From the NCBI GenBank assembly GCA_028023455.1, contig JAQFVV010012397.1, forward strand, positions 1 through 64,000: 64,000 bases of DNA. The letters are read 5' to 3'. This DNA is from Epiperipatus broadwayi. Its lineage: Eukaryota; Onychophora; Udeonychophora; Euonychophora; Peripatidae. This document shows, in pieces, positions 1 to 10,000 of this stretch; within the stretch, counting starts at the first letter, position 1, and each line of letters begins with the position of its first letter. The translations under genes were made by a program, and so were the position numbers. The notes under the pieces were generated by a model that made no database searches, was not told the DNA's origin, and saw only the letters and a program-made list of their open reading frames with translations.

Positions 1-756
1 AATTTTTGTTCATTTAAAATCTCTTTCCGGTTTTATTTATGTTTGTTAATTAAATATGAGTCAGTTTCTTTTGTGTGCCAACTTGATCTCTATGATAACG
101 CCTCTTTTGTCTGCCATTAGCTTTACGTATATCTGATTTAACTATATACGTTTTAAATAATTTTTAAACACTGTTTTTAGCGCAAAGCAATTAGAAATGC
201 TTTGCGAAAGATTCTTTTTTTATCGTACTTTATCGAGAATATCGAGTTGACAATTTTTAATAAAATTGGGAAGAAAAGAGTTAGACCGCAAACCTATTAA
301 TCTGTTGTTATTGTCTAATTAGTTTGTTTCATTAATTTAGGGGAATAGCGGAGGCCATTATATCATTAGTCATATTATTAAAGTCATTAATTAAACATGA
401 TTTAACTATAAAAAGCTTGAGTTTCTTAATTGTATATTAAATGCTTTATTTTTACTTTTCAATGATCCAGGCACGCAAAACACACATATTTCTAAGTATT
501 TTTGCAATTTAACTATTTAAGCTCCGCAGATGGTTTTGTCCATGTATCCCGCTGATGCTAAGCTCGTGGCTCGGGAAGAAAATATCTATGCGTGTCTCAG
601 ATAGTGTTGTTGGTTCGTGGGTTAGTCTCGAGAATATACGAAGAGGGCAGGGGTCATAGTATTCTTGATTTAATATCTCGCGTATGAGTGGCCCCGAGGT
701 ACCTTCGCCTAGTATTCGAACTGGGTTAAGCCAACATACATCATCTGACCGTCACA
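1..756 (+). repeat. Element 1 5' LTR, distal part
   Basis: Near-identical to 5875-6628. It ends in GTCACA at 756, where the two copies stop matching: the left copy runs into the poly-T leader and the right copy into host intron. The missing first part (about 1.37 kb, judged from the 3' LTR) lies left of the window. Confidence 0.88.
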
Positions 757-781
757 GTAGATTTTTTTTTTTTCCGCATTC

Positions 782-800
782 TGGCGTCCATCGTGTGGCT
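782..800 (+). promoter_or_regulatory. Primer-binding-like site of element 1
   Basis: A TGG-initial motif, TGGCGTCCATCGTGTGGC, lies 25 nt after the LTR end behind a poly-T tract. It resembles the common tRNA-Lys type primer site, and related motifs lie 25 and 23 nt after the LTRs of elements 2 and 3. The offset is unusual, because primer sites normally abut the LTR, so the role is inferred. Confidence 0.4.
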
Positions 801-1921
801 ATTCGAAATTTTCCACAACCTGTAGGCAGCGTTTATGTTTTAAATAATAGTATATATGTAGAATTTTTTTTGTCCTCGGATTTGTACGCATATATATAGT
901 GATTGTTTTAGATAACACGAATAATTGTTAGTTATGCGTGAATTTTTTGCTTCAAGTTGTCGCAGTGGGACGAATGTCATTTTTTTAAAAAAAAAAAATT
1001 TTTTTTAGTACCCTGAGAAGTTTGTTTTGGTTTAATATATTTATATAAAAAAATATATATATAATTTTTTCTGAGTCTTGTTTCCTAATGTGAGCAAATG
1101 TCATTTTTTAAAAAAAATTAATTAAAAAGTTAAAGGTGTCATAAAGTAAAATTTTTTTTTCCGAGTTTGGTATATATATGAAATGAATGTTTTACATTTA
1201 GAAAAGTTAACACTCTGTTAGTTTTTTTTTTATAGATAGTGAAGATATATATTAATGAGTATAGATATCAGAGTTATAGCAAGATTTTTACCCCTAATGA
1301 GTAGTTTTGTCATGGCCAGTTGCCATATCGTTGTTTATCGTATAAAGTATATACCTTCGATGAGGCGGAAGTGTCAAATATATACCCACCCGCCCTCCCT
1401 TAAAATAGCTTTCGTACTTTACGTTACTTTAGAAATGCTTAAATCTGAGAAGTTGTAATATAATAATGTTTTTTTTTTCGAAATATAACATTTTAGTTAA
1501 AGGTACAAATAGATAATAGAATTATGTTTCCGTTGTACAAATTTTTGTAAAGATTAAAATTGATAACATTCTTTCGTTAATAGAAATTTTTTGTAAGATC
1601 GAAAAGTTTGATAAGTTCAAACTATAGTGTTTCACTTTCTCTGCGTTAGTTTCCTTAATTAAATCAATAATTTTAATCATGCAGAATTTTTTTTTCTTCA
1701 CTTTTAAATATTTTGAAATTACGTTCCGTGCAAACAATAGATACAAAATAAGTTTTGTTTCAATAATAACAAACTTAATTGTCAACTTTATGAAAAGTAA
1801 ATGCGTATGTTTGTTAATAAATATATATATTAAAGATATATTTTGGTATAACATATATGTCAGCCACCCTTTAATTAAGATTTTTTTTTCCATTTCGGAT
1901 TATGCTGTTGAATCATTTATT

Positions 1922-2033
1922 GAGTAACCGTTAGGTGAAGACCCTTTGAGTAACCGTTAGGTGAAGCCCTTGTTTTTTAGTAACCATGTTTGGTGAAGAC
2001 CCTTAGAGTAACCGTTTAGGTGAAGACCCCTTA
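1922..2033 (+). repeat. Four tandem leader repeats (about 27 bp) of element 1
   Basis: Four successive units contain AGTAACC, then GGTGAAGACCCTT with small changes. Element 2 carries the same array at 47445-47556 on the other strand. Nothing in the array codes for protein. Conservation between two diverged element copies suggests a cis role such as protein binding or RNA structure. Confidence 0.8.
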
Positions 2034-2055
2034 CATTGTAGAGTTCTCGATTGCT

Positions 2056-2144
2056 GAGTAGCCTGAAATAATAGGTCTATGTCCGCAATCATTGCTTCCC
2101 TGTCATAGTTGCGACCAGCGTTTACTAGCCTGAAATAATAGGAG
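2056..2144 (+). repeat. Pair of 17-bp leader repeats in element 1
   Basis: TAGCCTGAAATAATAGG occurs twice about 71 bp apart. The matching pair in element 2 lies at about 47340-47421. It is a second conserved repeat in the untranslated leader. Confidence 0.7.
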
Positions 2145-2415
2145 TATGCTGTTTGCAATTTGACATCTTTCTAATAAATTCATGTACATGATAATAAAAG
2201 AAATATTTGTATAGGTATATCTGTTTTTATATTTATATGTAGTCATATATATGCTTATTTAATGATGTACATATTCATATATATGGATGCATATGGTATA
2301 CACTTCGTTATAGTTCGGTAAAACCCGTTTTTATATAAATGTTTTTTAAACAGTTTTTGATTTCAATGCGTGATTCTGTAAAATTGCGTGATAATTGTTA
2401 ATCTATTTCGGGTAT

Positions 2416-2600
2416 GACCAAAATGGTAGTTGGTTTCGATCCCAGGTTCATAATTCGGAGTGGCGGTTATCATGGGATATTGCTTTTATTTTAATTGTTT
2501 TTTGTATTAATATTTTGTTTTGTTAATCGTACTTTAGGCTGGTTAAATTTTTTTTCTGTCTTGACCAAAATGGTAGCGTGGTTTCGAACCCAGGTCAGAC
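2416..2600 (+). repeat. Two tRNA-T-arm-like repeats in the element 1 leader
   Basis: Two 35-bp copies begin ACCAAAATGGTAG and continue GGTTTCGA(T/A)CCCAGG, at 2416-2450 and 2563-2598. The TGG start followed about 8 nt later by GTTTCGA-CCC resembles the complement of a tRNA 3' end with its T arm. Element 2 keeps both copies (46880-46916 and 47031-47064). Confidence 0.6.
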
Positions 2601-3013
2601 ATGTTACCTTACTTAGTTATTATACGTATTAATTACTTAATATTGTCATTTAAAATACCATTTACTTATTCATGCAGAGATTTTTTTTGAAAGTGAAGTG
2701 AAAATCAAAATAAATTGTAATCGCATTAAACTTTATAAACCTTATCAATGTGTGCTTGGATCATTATCCATTAATATGTATATTTGATATGGCCATTGTC
2801 TTGTCGACTGGCGCCCTTCTCAAATAAATTTGTCGGCAAGTGCAATCTCTCGTATCGGATATCAAATAAACCAAACTATAGTAGATGATCAAAATAACAA
2901 TGTATGCATAGTGAGCCAAAATAATTTTTAAACATGACTTACGTATATTTTGCTCACATATTTTTTTATATATATACTTGTATTAATGTAAATGCATTTT
3001 TTAGTTGTTTCAG

Positions 3014-3038
3014 GTGTCAGAGAAAGCCAGGTCAAGCT
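3014..3038 (+). other. Predicted 25-nt microexon in the element 1 leader
   Basis: A pyrimidine-rich tract ending TTTCAG directly precedes a 25-nt block, which is followed by GTAAGT. The same block with both splice sites is unchanged in element 2 at 46400-46424. This suggests that the leader is spliced before gag translation. No RNA evidence is available. Confidence 0.55.
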
Positions 3039-3422
3039 GTAAGTGTGTTATTTTGAATTATATTGGGACAAAATAGCAGTGATATTTTAATGAAATATAA
3101 CAATAAATAAAGTGAGGAGACTAATATGTAGTATAAATATTAAAGACAGACACGGCAGGATTTTATATATATATATTTTCATGTACAAACAGATACATAT
3201 AGGCATAGGGTTAAGATAGGACCTCGTGAGGTAGGCACAGTTAATTTCTGAAAACATAAAGAATTTAGAATACTGACTTATTTTTTAAAGAACTAAAATT
3301 TTTCTTCACATACAGGATATAGCTCCTAGATACACGTAATACAATATACTTATATAGATTATTATTAAAATACGTTTTAGAAATAAATTGTTTTGTAACA
3401 AAATAGCCAATATTAGGCAAAA

Positions 3423-4250
3423 ATGGAGGAACAGAAGAGAGGCGAAGTTTATAGGTCAATATGTACTCATAATGAACAAAAATACAATTTGGAAGATCTC
3501 GTCAAAGAAATGAGAGATGAAGATGAAATGATGATGAAAATGTTGCAAGAATTTATGAATATCACATCGCAAAGATTGAACCGTTTGGAGGCACATATGG
3601 AACTCCATCAAGAACGGAGTATTGTAACAGAAGCATCACCAGAAGATGATACTCAAAATCAAGATGACACTGATATGAAATCGTGGAGTGATTATGAATC
3701 AGGTGAAGCCACTCACCAGTCGGATTTCTCTGGACAAATGAATGAGGAGAGTAAAAAAACAAATGATCAACAGCTGTTGAACCAAATCCAGGTGCAACAA
3801 GGCAGTGAAATCTTTACTGCGACAATAATCAATACTATAACTCCTGTGGCAAATATTAGCAACATAAAATGTTTTAAAGAAGAACCGGGTGGGAACCCTA
3901 GACACCACCTTGATAGCTTGAAAATCTGTCTCCAAGACCAGAACATGACTGAGCAACAAAAGAAGGCAAGGGATAAATTAAGACGTACAACTCGGCATCG
4001 CAAGAATCGAAACCGGCAATATAAATGCAGGAAAGGAAAGCAAGCAAGGCTAAGAGACCTTAGGCCAAGTAGTAAAGTGTGGAGGAAAGTTAAAAAGTTC
4101 TTCCCATTATATAAAGGCCCTCACACATTAAAAAAGAAGTGTGGAATAAGTGTTTTGTTTTGGAAAAATAATCTCAGCCTACAAAGACAGTATAATGCTA
4201 CAAACATAAAACCTTATGTACCACCAGACCCCGGAAAATTTAGAAAGTAA
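3423..4250 (+). CDS. Truncated gag fused to integrase C-terminal tail (element 1)
   Basis: A 275-residue open frame. Residues 1 to about 178 align with element 2 gag, sharing RLNRLE, the stretch around GGNPRHHLDSL and NMTEQ. From about residue 180 the sequence is basic and unlike gag. The run with RDLRPSSKV and then KKFFPLYKGPHT matches the C-terminal region of Ty3/gypsy integrases, where it follows the catalytic core. The last residues, PPDPGKFR, are shared with element 2. The gag capsid core containing the WW motif is missing. I read this as a gag start joined to the pol end by an internal deletion near base 3960, leaving an in-frame chimera. It starts at the ATG equivalent to the second Met of element 2 gag. 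Whether it makes a useful protein is unknown. Confidence 0.7.
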   Translation: MEEQKRGEVYRSICTHNEQKYNLEDLVKEMRDEDEMMMKMLQEFMNITSQRLNRLEAHMELHQERSIVTEASPEDDTQNQDDTDMKSWSDYESGEATHQSDFSGQMNEESKKTNDQQLLNQIQVQQGSEIFTATIINTITPVANISNIKCFKEEPGGNPRHHLDSLKICLQDQNMTEQQKKARDKLRRTTRHRKNRNRQYKCRKGKQARLRDLRPSSKVWRKVKKFFPLYKGPHTLKKKCGISVLFWKNNLSLQRQYNATNIKPYVPPDPGKFRK

Positions 4251-4497
4251 AAAGATAAATATAACTTGTTAGACTAAAAACAACATGGACTCGATTTAAG
4301 ATACAGGGGATTGAATCATGGATAAACCGTTAGTGATATAATAAAGTAAAGAAAGACTGTTAGTTGTTTAATATAGTAAACAGTACAGCAAATAAAGAGT
4401 AGGCTTGAACTCATCTGGCACAAAATTTTGACCTCTGACCTGAAGCAACAGCATTTTTTTTTAACATTTTTTTTTTTGCTCACTAACTATTGGGAAA

Positions 4498-6628
4498 TGA
4501 AGCAATGGATCTGAAGTCTGATCCATGCTTCACATCTTCCTATAAACTTGATTAATATTGTAAACCTAAATTAAGTTTATAGTCCAATATCAGCAGGGTT
4601 TTGCATTACAGCTGAAATTAATTACGTTTATTAAATTTGTATTTGCTTGTAAATATTTTCTTTTAAATAAATTCCATTGTAACATTAAATTGCTGTTAAA
4701 AATATTACTTGTGAAAACCGTTTAATCAAACATATATATACGTCAAGCATATATATATGAGTTAATGCAAAATTCTGCTGAAATAAAACGCTTATTGTAT
4801 TAAAAGAAATAAGAATGTATTTTACTTTTTGTTCAAATATTTAGTATGATTTGATTTTGAGATAAGCCCACCAACATTTTCTAAAAGAATGTATATTTTT
4901 AATTAGTTAAGCCCATTCAAGTCAAATTAAAGATGGCCTTCTCTTTCTTTTTTTAATTAATAAAATCCCAAAGTTTAAAGAAAGAAATTTAGAGTAAAAA
5001 AGTAAAAGTTATTTTTAGAAAATGTTGCGTTGAAACAAAGGAGCATGGGGAGGCTTATCAAGATCTCAGATCATACAAACAATAGAAGGTAGCTGACAAA
5101 GAGGGTATAAATAGAAGTGAGAACAAAAGACTAGATTATTATTCAGATTTTTCTTTTTGAAGGATTCAGATTATTCAGATTTTTCCTTTGGAAGGATTCA
5201 GTTGATTCAGATTTTCCTTTTGAAGGTGATTCATTCAGAGTTTTCTTGCTGGTTATTTCCAAGTTTTCTTGAGAGTGCATTCAGATTTCTCTTTGGAGAA
5301 ATCTTTCAGATTTGCTTCACATTTAGCTAAACTCCAAAAAGTTATACAACTGTCGTTTTCAAATCATGGAGAAGTTTGAACATGCTCAAGTTAAAAGCAA
5401 CAGTATTTTGAGGGAAATGAATATGCTTGGCTAGGCAAATAAATAGCTTTGCCTATCGCCGAAGTTCCTGAATACCATCCAAAATGCCATAGTATCCCCT
5501 CAATAGTCATCTGAACTCTGTGCCGTGTCTGGAGAACTTTTCGTGAAACCATACTACATTTTTTTCATTGTCCAGACAAATACCTGTCGACGGTCGGATC
5601 AAGCCACGAACGCCGTAGGGAACATGACCAAGGAAAAAGGACGGTAATCGTATCTCCTCTATTGAACTATTTCTTATGCTACCTTTTTGTTCATATTTTT
5701 TTTAATTGCTTCATTGAATTATATGTATTTGTTACGTAACCATTTTTATTAGACTAGTCTTAATTATATATATTGTGTGATCATCTATCTATATTTAACC
5801 TTTTTTTTCCTTCGCTATTCTTCCTTACTAACCTGTGTAAATATTTAATATTCCATTGCGGTTAAGTTTAATAGTTAATTTTTGTTCATTTAAAATCTCT
5901 TTCCGGTTTTATTTATGTTTGTTAATTAAATACGAGTCAGTTTCTTTTGTGTGCCAACTTGATCTCTATGATAACGCCTCTTTTGTCCGCCATTAGCTTT
6001 ACGTATATCTGATTTAACTATATACGTTTTAAATAATTTTTAAACACTGTTTTTAGCGCAAAGCAATTAGAAATGCTTTGCGAAAGATTCTTTTTTTATC
6101 GTACTTTATCGAGAAGATGGAGTTGACAATTTTTAATAAAATTGGGAAGAAAAGAGTTAGACCGCAAACCTATTAATCTGTTGTTATTGTCTAATTAGTT
6201 TGTTTCATTAATTTAGGGGCTAGGCCATTATATCATTAGTCATATTATTAAAGTCATTAATTAAACATATGATTTAACTATAAAAAGCTTGAGTTTCTTA
6301 ATTGTATATTAAATGCTTTAGTTTTACTTTTCAATGATCCAGGCACGCAAAACACACATATTTCTAAGTATTTTTGCAATTTAACTATTTAAACTCCGCA
6401 GGTGGTTTTGTCCATGTATCCCGCTGATGCTAAGCTCGTGACTCGGGAAGAAAATATCTATGCGTGTCTCAGATAGTGTTGTTGGTTCGTGGGTTAGTCT
6501 CGAGAATATACGAAGAGGGCAGGGGTCATAGTATTCTTGATTTAATATCTCGCGTATGAGTGGCCCCGAGGTACCTTCGCCTAGTATTCGAACTGGGTTA
6601 AGCCAACATACATCATCTGACCGTCACA
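4498..6628 (+). repeat. Element 1 3' LTR (2,131 bp)
   Basis: Starts TGAAGCAATGG after a purine run (GGGAAA) and ends GTCACA. It is the full-length LTR of this copy. Related LTRs in the window are the solo LTR at 19043-21093 and the two of element 2. Downstream of the TATA box at 5106 it has short repeats of TTCAGATTTT/CCTTTTGAAGG type (about 5143-5300). Confidence 0.88.
5106..5113 (+). promoter_or_regulatory. TATA box in element 1 3' LTR
   Basis: TATAAATA about 610 bp into the LTR. The same box sits at the matching place in the solo LTR and in both LTRs of element 2, which supports it as the retrotransposon promoter. Confidence 0.6.
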
Positions 6629-6893
6629 ATATTAATCAGCATTCAATAGGCTTTAAAAAAAATTTTCAAGTTAGGATCAGATGTAGATGATTTGTAGCTG
6701 GACACATGTAAAGCCTACATATTATAGTTAACACACATTAAAAAACATAACAAAAAACTTTTCACTTCGAGAGAAAAAAATAACATATAAATAAACCATT
6801 GAATAAAATATAACTTTGAACAGTAAATGAAAATTTCAAATTGCAATAATTATTGAGCAAAAATAAAAAACTAGAATCAGGTTATAAACTTAC

Positions 6894-7058
6894 CGACACA
6901 ATTAGGAAAATCCTTCCACAATCCTTCTGAAGTACAATGTACCTTTGATGACCCATTAAGGGTAAATCCTTCTTTGCAATGATAAAATGCTATTTCATCT
7001 GCTACAGAGTAGTTCAATATTGCATTTGGTATTGCAGGTGGAGGATCACATTTCTTAG
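6894..7058 (-). CDS. Sushi exon A, type I, unit 1
   Basis: 165 bp, between acceptor TTTATTTAG and donor GTAAGT, phase 1-1. It begins around KKCDPPPAIPN and has four Cys plus Trp. Sequons are N-Y-S and N-G-S. It differs from the other copies by Phe for Leu two residues before the last Cys (KDFPNC). It is the most 3' intact exon seen. Confidence 0.88.
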
Positions 7059-10000
7059 CTAAATAAATAGAAAAACCATGCATATACTATAAATAAAAGA
7101 TAAATCAAACATAGATTAAAACAATATTTATATGGAAAACTTATCATACAAATATATTCCAATTCTTTAATCATTAATTTAACATAATTCTTTACAGAAA
7201 AAACTTGTCATGTAACACCTCTTCGAAAAATGAAAAAACTGTAGCTAGACATAATGGTAGTTCTGACAAATGGCAGTGGACCATAGAAACCACTTCAGTT
7301 GGTCCAAATAATCTAAAGTCATCTACACAATGGTAAAGAGCTACAGATTCATTTGGAAATGTGATGACTGATTTTTGAACATGGAGTGGTGAATCACATA
7401 ACATAAAATTAGAAAAAAAAAAAACAACTTTGCTAAATACTACACTATTTCAAATACTACAATATTTCTCATGTCCTAACTAAAAAAATCTAGAAAGTAA
7501 TTTACAAATAGATCATTGTTAATGAAACACGTAATATTAACGTCCAATGCATTGGATTCATTGCATACCTTTGCTGATACACGAAGGTAATGACGACCAG
7601 CTTGCAGGTGAAAGGCAATAAACAGTAGAATTCCCTTCTAACGTAAAGCCATCATCACACTGATATGAAGCCATTCCATAGGTCTCATTCAAAAATGAGG
7701 AAATGACAGACGCCTTTGGGACATCAGGCACAGAGCTACATTTTACTGAAAACCAAAAAACATATTTCGTAAATAAGATATTAATCACAACTTAATGGAT
7801 TTAAAAAAAAAATTTTCAAATTGGACCAGATGTATAGAGGATTTACAGCTGGACACATGTAAAACCTACATATTATAGCTAAACACACATTAAACATAAG
7901 AAAAACACTTTTCTATTCGACACAAAAAAATCACATATAAAGAAACCATTAAAAAAAATATAACTTTGGACAGGAAATAAAAATTTCAAATTGCTATAAT
8001 TTTTGAGCAACAATAAAAAATTAGAAACAGGTTATAGTCTTACAGAGACAATTAGGAAGATCCTTCCACAATCCTTCCGAAGTACAATGTACCTCTGATG
8101 ACCCATTCAGAGTAAATCCTTCTTTGCAATGATAAAACGCTATTTCATCTGCTACAGAGAAGTTCAATATTGCATTTGGTACTGCGGGTGGAGGTTCACA
8201 TTTCGTAACTAAAGAAATAGAAAAACCAAGCATGTACTATAAATAAAAGATAAATCAAACTTAGATTAAACCAAGTTTTACATGGAAAACTGATCATAGA
8301 AATATATTCCAATTCTTTAATTATTAATTTCACAAAATTCTTTACAGAAGAACAATGTAATGTAACATCTCTTGTAAAAATGAAAAAAAAATTAGCTACA
8401 CATAATGGCAGGTCTGACCATTGTGCATGAAACAGCCAAAGAACTTCAGATGGTCCAAATAAATTAAACCTATCCACACATTGGTAAAAAGCTACAGTTT
8501 CATTTGAAAATGTAATAAGTAAGTTTTCAACATGGAGTGGTGAATCACACAATACATAAATTCCACAAAAAAAAAAAAACATACTATTTTGCAGAATACT
8601 ACAATATTTCCCATGTCATAACAAAAAACTTTAGAAGCAAATTTACAAAAAAATCATTATTAATCAAATACCATTATTAACTTCCAGTGCATTGGATTTA
8701 TAGCATACCTTTGCTGACACATGAAGGTAATGATGACCAGGTTCCGGGTGAAAGGCAATAAATATCAGAATTCCCTTCTAATGTAAAACCGTCATCACAC
8801 TGATATGAAGCCATTCCATAGGTCTCATTCAAAAATGAAAAAATGACAGACGCCTTTGGGACATCAGGCAGAGAGCCACATTTTGCTGAAAAACAAAAAA
8901 TATATTTCATGAATAAGATATTAATCAGCATTCAATAGCCTTTAAAAAAAATTTTCAAGTTAGGATCAGATGTAGACGATTTGTAGCTGGACACATGTAA
9001 AGCCTACATATTATAGTTAACACACATTAAAAAACATAAGAAAAAACTTTTCGCTTCGAGAGAAAAAAATAACATATAAATAAACCATTAAATAAAATAT
9101 AACTTTGAACAGTAAATGAAAATTTCAAATTGCAATAATTATTGAGCAAAAATAAAAAACTAGAATCAGGTTATAAACTTACCGACACAATTAGGAAGAT
9201 CCTTCCACAATCCTTCTGAAGTACAATGTACCTTTGATGACCCATTCAGGGTAAATCCTTCTTTGCAATGATAAAATGCTATTTCATCTGCTACAGAGTA
9301 GTTCAATATTGCATTTGGTATTGCAGGTGGAGGATCACATTTCTTAGCTAAATAAATAGAAAAACCATGCATATACTATAAATAAAAGATAAATCAAACT
9401 TAGATTAAAACAATATTTATATGGAAAACTTATCATACAAATATATTCCAATTCTTTAATCATTAATTTAACATAATTCTTTACAGAAAAAACTTGTCAT
9501 GTAACACCTCTTCGAAAAATGAAAAAACTGTAGCTAGACATAATGGTAGTTCTGACAACTGTCAGTGGACCATAGAAACCACTTCAGTTGGTCCAAATAA
9601 TCTAAAGTCATCTACACAATGGTAAAAAGCTACAGATTCATTTGGAAATGTGATGACTGATTTTTGAACATGGAGTGGTGAATCACATAACATAAAATTA
9701 GAAACAAAAAAAACAACTTTGCTAAATACTACACTATTTCAAATACTACAATATTTCTCATGTCCTAACTAAAAAAATCTAGAAAGTAATTAGAAATAGA
9801 TCATTGTTAATGAAACACGTAATATTAACGTCCAATGCATTGGATTCATTGCATACCTTTGCTGATACACGAAGGTAATGACGACCAGCTTGCAGGTGAA
9901 AGGCAATAAACAGTAGAATTCCCTTCTAACGTAAAGCCATCATCACACTGATATGAAGCCATTCCATAGGTCTCATTCAAAAATGAGGAAATGACAGACG

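Larger units (their letters stand above)
1..6628 (+). mobile_element. Element 1: non-autonomous LTR retrotransposon, 5' LTR truncated by window edge
   Basis: Bases 1-756 recur at about 5875-6628, which defines the LTR 3' ends, and the full 3' LTR begins at 4498. The internal region (757-4497, 3.7 kb) has a long non-coding leader with tandem repeats and a small conserved exon, then one gag-type reading frame at 3423-4250. No reverse transcriptase or full integrase is present, so movement would need enzymes from a complete relative. The LTR ends differ by roughly ten substitutions plus a few indels in 755 bp, so the copy is older than element 2. The right flank starts ATAT, inside the intron that follows a sushi exon. 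Assignment to Ty3/gypsy rests on the gag and integrase-tail fragments and the 4-bp target duplications of its relatives. Confidence 0.88.
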
